This document shows, piece after piece, positions 1-9,109 of a DNA stretch of 64,000 nt. This stretch comes from DMER01 sp003451645. GTDB lineage: Bacteria; Pseudomonadota; Alphaproteobacteria; Micropepsales; Micropepsaceae. A model generated the notes under the pieces. That model saw nothing but the letters and a program-made list of their open reading frames with translations, made no database searches and was not told the origin of the DNA. The DNA is taken from positions 32,612 to 96,611 of the forward strand of contig DALYLR010000009.1 of NCBI GenBank assembly GCA_031976175.1, in the 5' to 3' direction. Position numbers and translations under genes: made by a program. How positions within the stretch are numbered: position 1 is the stretch's first letter; each line of letters opens with the position of its first letter.

Positions 1-1
1 C

Positions 2-637
2 TTGCCCTATACGGTCAAGGCCATTGACCTGTCCAAGCAGGAGCAAAAGCAGGATTGGTTCCTCGCCATCAATCCCAATGGGCGCATCCCGGCCATCGTC
101 GATCACGACGCGGGAGACTTCCCTGTCTTTGAGAGCGGCGCGCTCATGATCTATCTGGCTGAGAAAACTGGGCGGTTGTTACCCACGGATGCCAAAGGCC
201 GCTCGCGCACCATCCAGTGGCTGATGTTCCAGATGGGGGGCATTGGGCCCATGATGGGGCAGGCGAACGTCTTTTTCCGCTATTGGCCGGAGAAGATTCA
301 GCCCGTGATTGACCGATATCAAGGTGAATCGCGCCGCCTGTTTACTGTCCTCGACCGCCGCTTGGGCGAGGCGGAGTGGATGGCAGGGGATTACTCCATC
401 GCCGATATCGCCAATTGGTGCTGGGTGCGGACCTACAAGTGGTCGGGGGCGAGCGTCGACGGCCTCCCGCATTTAGGCCGCTGGATGGATGCGATGCAGG
501 CGCGGCCTGCCTGCCAGAAGGGTGTCAAGGTCCCGGTCGATTTGGGCTCGCTGGTTGATCAGGCCAAAGACAAAGCGCGTGATGATTTCATCAAGGGTGC
601 CCGGGCAATTGTAGAGACGGGCAAGCCGCAAAAATAG
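2..637 (+). CDS. Glutathione S-transferase, 5' end cut by window edge
   Basis: C-terminal ~211 residues of a soluble glutathione S-transferase. The visible part begins inside the thioredoxin-like N-terminal domain: an NPNGRIPAIVD segment carries the cis-proline, and ESGALMIYL is the glutathione-binding Glu-Ser pair, both typical of the YfcG/Ure2p-like (nu-class) branch. An all-helical C-terminal domain follows, with DYSIADIANWCWV as the N-capping box. The true start lies upstream of the window, so the catalytic residue near the N-terminus is not visible. Family members act on glutathione disulfides or peroxides. The substrate cannot be told from sequence. Confidence 0.9.
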   Translation: MPYTVKAIDLSKQEQKQDWFLAINPNGRIPAIVDHDAGDFPVFESGALMIYLAEKTGRLLPTDAKGRSRTIQWLMFQMGGIGPMMGQANVFFRYWPEKIQPVIDRYQGESRRLFTVLDRRLGEAEWMAGDYSIADIANWCWVRTYKWSGASVDGLPHLGRWMDAMQARPACQKGVKVPVDLGSLVDQAKDKARDDFIKGARAIVETGKPQK

Positions 638-661
638 GGTTCCTCCAGTTGGCCCCGTCGC

Positions 662-1345
662 GTGTTGCAGGTTGGCGTCAGTTGTGCGAAAACTGGCGTC
701 TACCGGCGATGGAATGTGGCAGCACTGGGGTTCGCAATGGGTGCGATTGGATTTGCTGGCTTCCTGGCATTTCTTTGGGTGGTGTCAATATTTGAATTGG
801 CGCCTGCTCTCGCTGGCTTCTTTTTCTTCATTTCGCTTTTCATTGTGTTGATTAGCCTCGGGCTGGCTTGGGCGCCGGAATATGGCAGCCTGGGGATTTA
901 TGAGCGTGGCCCGGGTACGCTGTGCGCCAATCCCTGGTGGTATATTCTGGTCAAGCCGTGGGTGCGTTTGGCACTCGGGCTCCTTTCAACGAGCTTGATG
1001 ATAAATTTTCTCGATCAGATGGCTGATTGCATTTTTTATGGTCCCTCCTTGCCGGGATGGGGTGCGTTCCAGGACTTGATCTACAAGATCGGCGCTCTCC
1101 TTGATTGGCTTGGGCGGCCCAACAGCTACAAAGCGATTTCTGGTCTTGTTCTGCAAGCAAATGCCATTGCGCAGAGCTGGATGACCGCTGCTCTCGCTGT
1201 TGATGTGTTGATTATCGTCGGTGTCGTTGTTCGGGTTGTACTGACGGTGTTGGATCGCCGGATGTGCCAAGAAGGACCCTATTGCGACCTGCCCGCAGGC
1301 GATGGCGCGACCGCGCGTCTGTGGCGGCCCTTCCGGCACGATTGA
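662..1345 (+). CDS. Hypothetical multi-pass membrane protein
   Basis: Unrecognised protein of 227 residues from a GTG at 662, or 202 residues from the in-frame ATG at 737, which sits just before the first hydrophobic helix and is equally plausible. Four hydrophobic stretches are visible: two back to back near the N-terminus (rich in Phe, Leu and Ile), one around LALGLLSTSLMINFL, and one near the C-terminus (ALAVDVLIIVGVVVRVVL). A basic tail follows. Base composition is more AT-rich than in neighbouring genes. No domain assignment is possible. It lies 24 nt after the GST gene and may be cotranscribed with it. Confidence 0.55.
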   Translation: MLQVGVSCAKTGVYRRWNVAALGFAMGAIGFAGFLAFLWVVSIFELAPALAGFFFFISLFIVLISLGLAWAPEYGSLGIYERGPGTLCANPWWYILVKPWVRLALGLLSTSLMINFLDQMADCIFYGPSLPGWGAFQDLIYKIGALLDWLGRPNSYKAISGLVLQANAIAQSWMTAALAVDVLIIVGVVVRVVLTVLDRRMCQEGPYCDLPAGDGATARLWRPFRHD

Positions 1346-1364
1346 CCGGCGCGCTTCTTCATGC

Positions 1365-2297
1365 CTAGCCGCAGCTGGCGCCGCCCAGAACGCAGAACTT
1401 GGCGCAATGCGGGTGGTTGAGTTTCACGGGACGCGCCGCCCCCTCAAGTGTCTCACCAAGATCGAATTGGGCGTCATAGGGCAACAACGTGCACGACACA
1501 TAAGTCGGGCTGATGCTGCCCTTGCGTTTGACTAGCATGCGTGTGTTGGCGCACATCATGCAGTCGGGCGACTTTTTGAGGATGCCCCAACAGGCGGTCG
1601 TGATCTCCGGGACGGGGGCTGCCGCGTCCATTTCCGGAAACAGAACCAAGGCCTCTGGGTTACTGGCGTCGAGGTGCAGGCCCTGCTCGTTGAGCAGGGT
1701 GCGGAACCCACCGCGCATGTCCGCCTCGCTGTCACCCCAGCGCAGCCGCCCCGCAATCGCCAAAGTGAAGCCTTGCGCATGGAGCCAGCGCATGCCATCG
1801 AGGGCGATGCGAAATGCGCCTGGCCCGCGCTCCTCGTCATGCAGATCTTCGCGCCAGTGATCAATGCTCACGCGGAAGATCAGGCGATCGCGATGGGGCT
1901 TGAGCGCCAAGAGTGCTGCCTGCACATGAGGGCGCATCATGGGCTTCATTGCATTGGTGAGGATAAGCGCGCTTAAACCACGCTCCAAAACCAGGGCCAG
2001 CATCGCAGGCATATGAGGATTGAGGAAGGGCTCGCCGCCCGTGAAGCCCACCTGGGTCAAGGGTTCGCCACGAGTCCTTGCCTCGTCGAGGCTGTGGCGG
2101 ATTTCATCCGTAGTCAGATAAACTAGGCGATCATTGTCGGGCGAGGATTCGATATAGCAGTTTTGGCACGTGATGTTGCACAGCGTACCCGTGTTGATCC
2201 AGAGCGTCTCCAGGCCGCGGAAGGCGACGCTGGCGCGCGGCTCGCCTTTGGCGGTCCAATCGGGATCGGTGAATTTGCGTTGGCTCATCTCATTCAT
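1365..2297 (-). CDS. Radical SAM protein paired with ArsM-like methyltransferase
   Basis: A 310-residue radical S-adenosylmethionine enzyme. The [4Fe-4S]-binding CxxxCxxC motif is CNITCQNC (Cys40, 44, 47), followed by the SAM-binding GFTGGEPF loop. The C-terminus is Cys-rich (HCAKFCVLGGASCG plus CMMC further upstream), suggesting an auxiliary cluster or metal site. I chose the ATG at 2297 because TAAAGGCGG, formed partly by the stop codon of the upstream methyltransferase, is a good ribosome binding site, and only 13 nt separate the two genes. A longer reading would overlap the methyltransferase. ArsM plus a radical SAM enzyme (ArsS) makes arsenosugars in other bacteria. This protein lacks the usual ArsS signature, so its role in organoarsenical synthesis is inferred from context only. 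Confidence 0.82.
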   Translation of the reverse strand: MNEMSQRKFTDPDWTAKGEPRASVAFRGLETLWINTGTLCNITCQNCYIESSPDNDRLVYLTTDEIRHSLDEARTRGEPLTQVGFTGGEPFLNPHMPAMLALVLERGLSALILTNAMKPMMRPHVQAALLALKPHRDRLIFRVSIDHWREDLHDEERGPGAFRIALDGMRWLHAQGFTLAIAGRLRWGDSEADMRGGFRTLLNEQGLHLDASNPEALVLFPEMDAAAPVPEITTACWGILKKSPDCMMCANTRMLVKRKGSISPTYVSCTLLPYDAQFDLGETLEGAARPVKLNHPHCAKFCVLGGASCG

Positions 2298-2310
2298 GGT
2301 CAGGCCGCCT

Positions 2311-3357
2311 TTAGCAACAAGCCGCAGCTGCGGATGCAACACTGCCGTCTGTAAACGGAATATTGGTGCCACAGCCTGGGAAGATCCCGTAGTGCTTTGA
2401 GAAATCCCCAATGAAGCGGAAGTGAGGCGCGAAGCGCGTTTCCTGCAGCATACGGAACGTATTACCACACACTGGGAAAATGCGGCCCGCCTCGATCCGG
2501 TGGTGTCCGTCCAGAACGAAAAGGTCCTGTGCGCCCGCGATGCCGCCTTCGTAGATCACCGCCTGACCGTGATCTTCGCAAGAGGGCTCCAGGTCTTTGA
2601 GCTTGAAGAGACGATAGGTGGCGGAGAAAAAGCGCGCTTGACCCGTCAGCATGCGGATGGTGTCGTTGATCTGCAGCGGCCGTGAAGACACAAGACGCGG
2701 ATCGGCGAAGCCCGCTTGCTTGGCCATTTGTAGGAAGTCGTTCCAATAGAGCGCGCCGCCCAAACACTCGCCCAGCAAGACCGGATCGTCGCGCCAAGCG
2801 GCGGGCAAGCGGCGGTCGGCATAGATGTCCGAGAAGTAAAATTCGCCGCCCGTTTTCAGGACACGGAAAGCTTCGGCCAGGACCTTGGGCTTGTCCGGCG
2901 ACAGATTGAGCACGCAGTTGGAGATGATCACGTCCTGAGTGTCTGGCCCAATGTCCGCACTCCTGAGGTCTTCGATGTAACCATGCTCGAAGCGGGTGTT
3001 TGCGCGGGGGAAACCAAAGGCTTGCGCATGGTAGTCCTCGTGTTTCCGCGCCTCGGCGATTTGACGCTCTGTCATGTCAATGCCGGTGACACGGCCCTTG
3101 GGGCCCGCCAAATGAGCGAGGACATAGGCATCCTGACCCGAGCCGCAGCCCAGATCGAGAATGTTCAGGCCTTCGAGCTTTTCCGGCGCGATCAGTCCGC
3201 AACCGTAATAGCGGGCCTTTACATCTGGATGCACGAGGGCCAAGGCCGCACGGATATGGGCGGGCGGTGCCTCAGGCGTGCAGCACGCATCCGTCTTGAG
3301 GTCGGATGAGGTTTGCAGGACGCGTCCATAGTAATCTTTGATGTTTTCGATGCTCAT
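2311..3357 (-). CDS. arsM: ArsM-like arsenite S-adenosylmethionine methyltransferase
   Basis: A 348-residue class I methyltransferase of the ArsM family. The SAM-binding motif is ILDLGCGSGQDAYVL and the acidic loop is GIDMTERQ. The cysteines that bind As(III) in this family appear in their usual settings: YYGCG (Cys53), SNCVLN and GECLGGALYW. An N-terminal KTDACC pair is also present. About 100 extra residues follow the core, with more cysteines (FPVCGN, PGCGT) and a terminal Cys-Cys. Known ArsM enzymes methylate As(III) to volatile or soluble methylarsenicals. No arsR or arsenite pump gene is adjacent. The next gene, 13 nt downstream, encodes a radical SAM enzyme, so the product may be processed further rather than simply detoxified. 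Confidence 0.85.
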   Translation of the reverse strand: MSIENIKDYYGRVLQTSSDLKTDACCTPEAPPAHIRAALALVHPDVKARYYGCGLIAPEKLEGLNILDLGCGSGQDAYVLAHLAGPKGRVTGIDMTERQIAEARKHEDYHAQAFGFPRANTRFEHGYIEDLRSADIGPDTQDVIISNCVLNLSPDKPKVLAEAFRVLKTGGEFYFSDIYADRRLPAAWRDDPVLLGECLGGALYWNDFLQMAKQAGFADPRLVSSRPLQINDTIRMLTGQARFFSATYRLFKLKDLEPSCEDHGQAVIYEGGIAGAQDLFVLDGHHRIEAGRIFPVCGNTFRMLQETRFAPHFRFIGDFSKHYGIFPGCGTNIPFTDGSVASAAAACC

Positions 3358-3444
3358 GCTCTGGCCCTGTTGGTGTGACCGGGAAGCTAGCGTGATGGTG
3401 TTGGGTGGCCAGTCACATTCTGTTCAAGGCGGCGTGATGGCTGG

Positions 3445-6400
3445 TCAGTGGAAGTCGCGGGATGGCGGCAGCGTCAACTGGGCCGCGCGTTGCTGCAGGG
3501 CGTGCCTGCGGTCTTCATTGGGGCGTTTGACTTCGTCGGCATGGGCGATCGCGGGTTCGATGGTGGTGTCCAGGCAGAGCGCGCTCAGATCCTTGGTCCA
3601 ATCGTCCAATTCGCCCGCGATCACATGGGTGACCAATCCCTCCCGCTGCAGGCGGCCCTTGACCCAAATGAGGCGGGCGCCCAGCACGGCGCGGCGGAAG
3701 CGCTCAAAGACCTTGGGCCAGACGATCAGATTGGCGATGCCGCCCTCATCCTCGATAGTCATGAAAATGACGCCAGAGGCGGTGCCGGGGCGTTGGCGGA
3801 CCAGAACCAAGCCTGCCAATTCGATGGTGCGGCCATCCTTGACCTCCCCGATCTGCGCGCAAGCCTTGATGCCGCGCGCGCGGTAGCGGCCGCGCAGAAA
3901 GTTCATCGGATGGGCTTTGAGCGACAGGCGCAAATGCGCGTAGTCCATCGCCACATGGGTGCCCAAGGGCATGGGCGGGAGTGCCGTTTCCGCAGCCTCC
4001 TCAGCCTGATCACACTGCGCAAACAGCGGCAAGGGGGCCAGTGCCGTCAGCCGCCCTGCGCGCGCTGCCGCCCCTTGGTCGAGACCGCGCACCGCCCACA
4101 GCGCCTCGCGCCGGTCGAGCCCCACACAGCGGAAAGCATCCGCATCGGCCAGGCGCTCAAGGCTCGCCCCTGTGAGCTGGGCCGCGCGCCAGAGATGGCG
4201 GGGGCCGTCAAATCCGCCAGGAGGGCGGGCGGCCACGAGACGCTCGGCCTCTGTTTGCGGGAAGCCCTTGATCTGGCGAAAGCCCAAGCGCACCGCAAAG
4301 TTCGCCTGGTTGCGGCTCTCCAAGGTGCAATCCCATTGGCTGGCATTGATGCAAGGGGGTAAAATCTCAACACCGTGATCGCGCGCATCGCGCACCAATT
4401 GGGCGGGGGCGTAAAAGCCCAAAGGCTGGCTGTTCAGGATCGCTGCACAAAAGACGTCCGGGTAATGACATTTGAGCCAGGCCGACACATAAACCAGCAG
4501 GGCGAAGGAGGCGGCATGGCTTTCGGGGAAACCATATTCACCAAAGCCCTCGATCTGAGAAAAACAACGCTCGGCAAATGCGGGGTCATAACCGCGCGCG
4601 GCCATCCCGTTCACGAATTTCTCCTTGAACAGATGAATGGTGCCATTGCGGCGGAAGGTCGCCATCGCGCGGCGCAAACGGTCGGCCTCCCCGCCCGTGA
4701 AGCCCGCCGCCACAATCGCGATGCGCATCGCCTGTTCCTGAAACAGCGGCACGCCCATGGTCTTGCCCAAGACTGCGCGCAACTCCTCAGACGGAAAGGT
4801 TACAGGCTCCAAACCCTCGCGGCGGCGCAAATAAGGATGCACCATGTCTCCCTGGATCGGGCCGGGGCGCACAATCGCCACCTCAATCACCAGATCGTAA
4901 AAGCAAGCCGGCTTGAGGCGCGGTAGCATGGACATTTGTGCGCGGCTTTCGACCTGAAACACGCCAATCGTATCGGCGCGCTGCAGCATCGCATAGACGG
5001 TGGGGTCTTCGGCCGGGATCGTGGCCATGGTCAGCGCGCGCCCATAATGGCCGTCCAGCAGCCGCAACGCCTTGGCAATGCAGGTCAGCATCCCTAAGGC
5101 CAGGACATCGATTTTGAGTATCCCCAGCGCGTCCAAATCATCCTTGTCCCACTCTACGAATGTACGCTCTGGCATCGCCGCATTGCCAATCGGAATGAGC
5201 TCTTCAAGGGGGCCGCGGGTGATCACAAATCCGCCCACATGCTGAGACAAATGGCGGGGGAAGCCGATGAGCTCACGCGCAAGTGCGATCGTCTGGCGCA
5301 GAAGCGGATCGGCGGGGTCGAGCCCGATTTCCGCTAAACGCTCCGAATCCACCGCCTCATCCCAGCCCCAGACCGCGCCGGAGAGGGCCGCCCCAATATC
5401 GGCGGACAGGCCCAAGGCCTTGCTGACCTCGCGCACGGCGCTGCGCCAGCGATAGGTGATCACAGTTGCGGCGATGCCAGCCCTGGCCCGGCCATAGCGC
5501 GCATAAATATACTGAATGACCTCCTCGCGCCGCTCATGTTCGAAATCGACATCGATGTCAGGCGGTTCGTTGCGTTCGGCTGAGATGAAGCGCTCAAACA
5601 AGACATCGATGCGGGCGGGGTCAACCTCCGTAATCCCAAGGCAGAAACACACGGCCGAATTCGCCGCCGAGCCGCGCCCTTGGGCCAGGATGCCGCGGCC
5701 ATGGGCAAAGCGCACGATATCCTCAACCGTCAGGAAATAGGGCGCGTAATTGAGCTGACCGATGAGATGGAGTTCCTTATCCACTAGGTCCTGCACCTTG
5801 TCCGGGATGCCATCCGGATAGCGCCATTGCGCGCCCTGCCAGGTGAGGCGAACCAGCTCCTCAAAAGGGGTGGCGGAGGCGCCTTGGATTTCGTCCGGGT
5901 ATTCGTAACGCAACTCATCGAGGGAAAAGGTAAGCGCCTGCGAGAGGTCTTGCGTGTGCGCCAAAGCGTGCGGGTAGTGGCGGAAGAGGCGCGCCATTTC
6001 GAGCGTGCTCTTGAGGTGACGCTCAGCATTGGCCTGCAGCGCCAGCCCGGCCTTGGCCAGCGTTGTATGCAGCCGTGTGCAGGTCATGATGTCCTGCANN
6101 NNNNNNNNCGGGCGGGGCTGTGGTAAAGCGCGTCTTGGATGGCGATGAGCGGCAGGCGCTGGGCGCGGCCCAGATGGGCGAGGGCCTCGAGGCGGCGCTG
6201 ATCTGCGCCCGCATAAAGATGCGCCGCGCCGAGATATATCCGCCGGGGTGCCGCCGCAATAAGGGGGGCGATGCTGCGGGCCCAGGAGCCATGGGCGTCA
6301 AGGTTCGCGATCTCCGGCGGAGGGATCAGGATGAAATATTGCCCTTCAGCGGCAGCGCAAATGTCCTCTAGGCCCAGGTCGCACTGGCCTTTGGGCGCGC

Positions 6401-6695
6401 GGCGGTTGCCTAAGGTGAGCAAGCGGCACAAGCGGCCATAAGCGGCGCGGTCCGATGGGTAGGCGATCTGGGTAAGGCCGCAGCGCGTGACGAGGCGCAC
6501 GCCCGGGTGAAAGCGCAAGCCCCGGTCCTTGGCGGCGCTGTGCGCGCGCACGACACCGGCCAATGTATTGCGGTCCGCGATGCCCAGTGCGGTCAGCTTC
6601 AAAAGGCTGGCGGCCTCCGCCATGTCTTCGCCGTGGGAGGCGCCCTCCAGGAAAGAGAAGTTGGTGCGTGCCGCCAGTTCCGCATAGGCGGTCAT
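3445..6695 (-). CDS. dnaE2: Error-prone DNA polymerase DnaE2 (interrupted by a 10-N assembly gap)
   Basis: Mutagenic C-family DNA polymerase III alpha subunit (~1083 residues), the catalytic part of the SOS mutasome. The N-terminal PHP domain starts MTAYAELAARTNFSFLEGAS; the polymerase core holds PDIDVDFEHERREEVIQY with the catalytic aspartates. The C-terminus has helix-hairpin-helix and OB-fold regions. The ATG at 6695 overlaps the imuB stop as ATGA. The gene is split by Ns at 6099-6108. The flanking halves, ...YHSPA and LQDIMTC..., are exactly adjacent in DnaE2 but lie in different frames across 10 Ns, so the N run is a placeholder. Eight missing bases would restore frame and give the canonical RRPLQD junction. 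This is a sequencing gap, not a pseudogene. Confidence 0.95.
6099..6108. other. Assembly gap (10 Ns)
   Basis: Ten consecutive Ns inside dnaE2. Joining the reading frames on both sides requires a number of missing bases equal to 2 modulo 3, which 10 does not satisfy, so the length is nominal. Eight bases fits the conserved protein junction best. Confidence 0.98.
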
Positions 6696-8248
6696 GCGAA
6701 AACTCCGTGCACAAACCATTTTGGACTGGTGTCCTGCTCCCCGAACAGGCCCTCGCGGTAGAGCCAGAAGCGGCGGCCTTGCGCGTCCTCAACCCGGTAA
6801 TAGTCGCGCGTGGCTTGGCCTTTCGTGCCGTGCCGCCACCATTGCGGCGCGATGCGCTCAGGTCCCTCAGCGCGGGCAGCCTCATAAAGGGTCTTGCGCC
6901 AGCGGAAGCGTTTGGGCGGGCCGTCCGGGATTTCGGCAATGACTTCCGCTGGCTCTGCGGCCGGCAGCATCAGCAAAGGGCGCTCGGGCGGATGGAGGAT
7001 GTCCTCCCAGCCTTGCGCCGGTCCTAAGGGGGCTGGGCGGGCGATCACGGCGGCTTCAGGGATGTGGGTTGCGTGCGCGTCGAGACGCTCTATGCGCGCA
7101 TACGCCAAGCGGCTGCCCAAGCGGTCGATCAGAGCGTTGATCTCATGCAGATCGGCGCCCGCCGCACTGTCGAGTGTTTTCTGCCGGGCGGGGGCGGGCT
7201 CAGCGGCCGCCTCAAGGGTCAGGCCTTCGATGCCAAGACCCAGATCAGGGCTCTCCTGCCCAGGGGTCAGGCGGTGGCTCAAGAGGCGCGCCAAATGTTG
7301 AGGATCATGGGAGGGCGCGGCGCAGCCGGCCTCAGCGCGCACCACGCCGCCATCAGTGCGGTGCAAGGTCAGGCGCAAGCGGCGGGCGCCCAGACCACGG
7401 GCGGCAAGGGCGCCCGTCAAGTCGCTGAGGGCCGCAAACCATTGCGCATGAAGTGCCTCCAGTGTCAGCAGCGGCTCGCAGAAAAGACGCTGCGCGCGGT
7501 GGCTCAAGGGCGGAATGAGCGGGTTGAGCGGCTCAGGTTTGAGGCCCAAAAGCTGATCGAGGCGGCTTAAAAGTTGCGTACCAAAGCGCGCGGCGAGGGG
7601 GCTGCGCGCGATCCGCAAAACATCGCCAATCGTTTTGAGACCAGCCCGGGTGAGGGCGCCTGCCGCCTCCCCAATGCGCAAGCTATCGACCGGCAAATGC
7701 GCAACGCCTGAGCGCATATCCTCCGGGTCGAGGCATGTAACACCTTGGGTGCCAAAGCGCGCCAAGGCAATGGCCGCGCCCAGTGTGGGGGCGAGCGCGA
7801 TGTGTGCACCGATGCCGCGCGCGCTCAGGCGGCGGCGCAGATCATGAGCCAAGCCTGAGGCGCCGCCAAACAAATGCTCCGAACCCTGAATGTCGATCAG
7901 AAGTTCGGCGCTGCCCTGGCTCTCGCATTGGCTATGCACCCATGGAGAATACCGCAAAGCCCACAAACCGAGCCGGTCCACCATGGCCCGCTCGCGCGCA
8001 AGGTCTGCATCCGCATAGCGCAATGTGGGGATGATCGCTTGCGCATCCGCTAGCGCTTGTCCCTGATAAAGCCCCAAGGCTTGGGCTTGCGGGCCGCAAG
8101 CATAAAGGCGGCGGGCGCTGGCTTGGGTGTGGACCAGCACAAAGGGTGCCGCCCTTTCCTCAGGCCCATTTGCGGAGGGGTGCCGTTTGCTGCGCGGGTG
8201 CGTCTCGATCGCCCAATGCGGCAGCCAGGCACAAAGTATGCGCGTCAC
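6692..8248 (-). CDS. imuB: ImuB, catalytically inactive Y-family polymerase of the mutasome
   Basis: A 518-residue protein with the ImuB start signature (MTRILCAWLPHWAIE). At the position where active Y-family polymerases carry an Asp-rich motif, this has CAWLP, as expected for ImuB, which serves as a beta-clamp-binding hub for DnaE2 rather than as a polymerase. Helix-hairpin-helix-like sequence (AGLKTIGDVLRIARSPLAARFG) and a little-finger region follow, then the long C-terminal tail ending in conserved WWR and DYYRVED...RFWLYREG motifs. It overlaps imuA by 89 nt upstream and dnaE2 by 4 nt (ATGA) downstream, so the three are translationally coupled. Confidence 0.94.
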   Translation of the reverse strand: MTRILCAWLPHWAIETHPRSKRHPSANGPEERAAPFVLVHTQASARRLYACGPQAQALGLYQGQALADAQAIIPTLRYADADLARERAMVDRLGLWALRYSPWVHSQCESQGSAELLIDIQGSEHLFGGASGLAHDLRRRLSARGIGAHIALAPTLGAAIALARFGTQGVTCLDPEDMRSGVAHLPVDSLRIGEAAGALTRAGLKTIGDVLRIARSPLAARFGTQLLSRLDQLLGLKPEPLNPLIPPLSHRAQRLFCEPLLTLEALHAQWFAALSDLTGALAARGLGARRLRLTLHRTDGGVVRAEAGCAAPSHDPQHLARLLSHRLTPGQESPDLGLGIEGLTLEAAAEPAPARQKTLDSAAGADLHEINALIDRLGSRLAYARIERLDAHATHIPEAAVIARPAPLGPAQGWEDILHPPERPLLMLPAAEPAEVIAEIPDGPPKRFRWRKTLYEAARAEGPERIAPQWWRHGTKGQATRDYYRVEDAQGRRFWLYREGLFGEQDTSPKWFVHGVFA

Positions 8249-8951
8249 TGTTCCACTCCATCAAACCAGCACCTATCGAAGGTCCGCGGCGCTGGCGCTC
8301 CAAAGCCAGATGCCAGGCAGGAATGCTCCAGCGGGTGAGGGGGAGGCTCTGCGCTCTGGCACTCGCCACCCGCCAGCGGGTTAGCGCAGGCCCAATCCCT
8401 TCCCCACCCACGGGGCGTAAGCAAAATAGAGGGCTGCCACGGGCCTGGGCTGCGAGCTGCAAGCGGCGGGCGGGGACTAGCCCCAAGGGGCCTGCGGTTT
8501 GCAGAATAAGGGCCGCGACCCCTGCTCGCGCGCCTTCCTCAGCCGCCCACAGCGCCTGGGCATCATCTTTCGTCCGCACTAGGATGATACGGCGCGGATC
8601 TAAGCCAAAATCGCGCAACCCCGGCCCATAAGGCAGGCCGAAATCATGCGGACTTATGCTTTGTGCGATCCAAATAATCGCCCCTTTACGGGTCTGTCCG
8701 GCAAGGACCGCCAGTGCGCAGGCAAAGCCCAAAGCGGCCGGGCCGTCACGATAGGTCTGAGGGCGGACTTCATGCAGCCCCGCCTCTTGCGCCGCATGCT
8801 GCGCGCGTTCGGCCAAACCTAAAAGATGCTTGTCTTGGGTGTGGCCTGCCCACCCTTGTTGCGCAGCAATTTGGGCGCGCAAGGCCGCAATTGAGTCGTG
8901 TTTATCCACACCGTGATGGTTAATATCCCCAGAATATCGCTCTTTGATCAT
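8160..8951 (-). CDS. imuA: ImuA, RecA/SulA-like mutasome component
   Basis: A 263-residue ImuA-family protein, first gene of the SOS-inducible imuA-imuB-dnaE2 operon. It has the RecA-like fold pattern (GFACALAVLAGQTRKGAIIWIAQ; DPRRIILVRTKDDAQALWAAEEG) without a classical Walker A lysine, as in other ImuA/SulA relatives. In Caulobacter and mycobacterial systems the equivalent protein (ImuA or ImuA') is needed with ImuB for DnaE2-dependent lesion bypass. The ATG at 8951 has its ribosome binding site (AAGGA) inside the LexA operator immediately upstream. The long 89-nt overlap with imuB is real, because both termini match the family. Confidence 0.9.
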   Translation of the reverse strand: MIKERYSGDINHHGVDKHDSIAALRAQIAAQQGWAGHTQDKHLLGLAERAQHAAQEAGLHEVRPQTYRDGPAALGFACALAVLAGQTRKGAIIWIAQSISPHDFGLPYGPGLRDFGLDPRRIILVRTKDDAQALWAAEEGARAGVAALILQTAGPLGLVPARRLQLAAQARGSPLFCLRPVGGEGIGPALTRWRVASARAQSLPLTRWSIPAWHLALERQRRGPSIGAGLMEWNSDAHTLCLAAALGDRDAPAQQTAPLRKWA

Positions 8952-8956
8952 ATTTT

Positions 8957-8971
8957 GTTCCTTTTTAGTTC
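8957..8971 (-). promoter_or_regulatory. LexA operator (SOS box) of imuA-imuB-dnaE2
   Basis: GTTC, seven bases, GTTC on the plus strand is the direct-repeat SOS box of alphaproteobacteria. It ends 5 nt before the imuA ATG and overlaps the Shine-Dalgarno sequence, so bound LexA would occlude the start of the message. Confidence 0.88.
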
Positions 8972-9027
8972 TAAATCTGAACCACGCTCTTGTGACAGAG
9001 TCAAGGCGTCGGACGAAATTTTTCGCG

Positions 9028-9043
9028 TTAACAGGGCATTAAC
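9028..9043 (+). promoter_or_regulatory. CtrA-type binding site upstream of chemoreceptor
   Basis: TTAA-CAGGGCA-TTAAC is an exact match to the CtrA consensus TTAA-N7-TTAAC, 66 nt before the chemoreceptor ATG at 9110. A GANTC methylation site (GAGTC) lies at 8998-9002. CtrA control of motility genes is established in alphaproteobacteria. Control here is inferred. Confidence 0.6.
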
Positions 9044-9109
9044 CATCGCCCGTCAGCTTCTCGCCCTGAGTGTATCTTTTCTTAAACCCATTCCTTGGTT
9101 GCACATTCA

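Noticed and set aside
3448..4362. Long plus-strand open frames opposite dnaE2 (also opposite imuB, argF and others)
   Set aside because: They are antisense shadows of high-GC coding sequence; the minus-strand proteins match known families end to end.
3445..6719. dnaE2 as a pseudogene or two genes
   Set aside because: The break coincides with a run of Ns, and the protein is continuous if eight bases are supplied.
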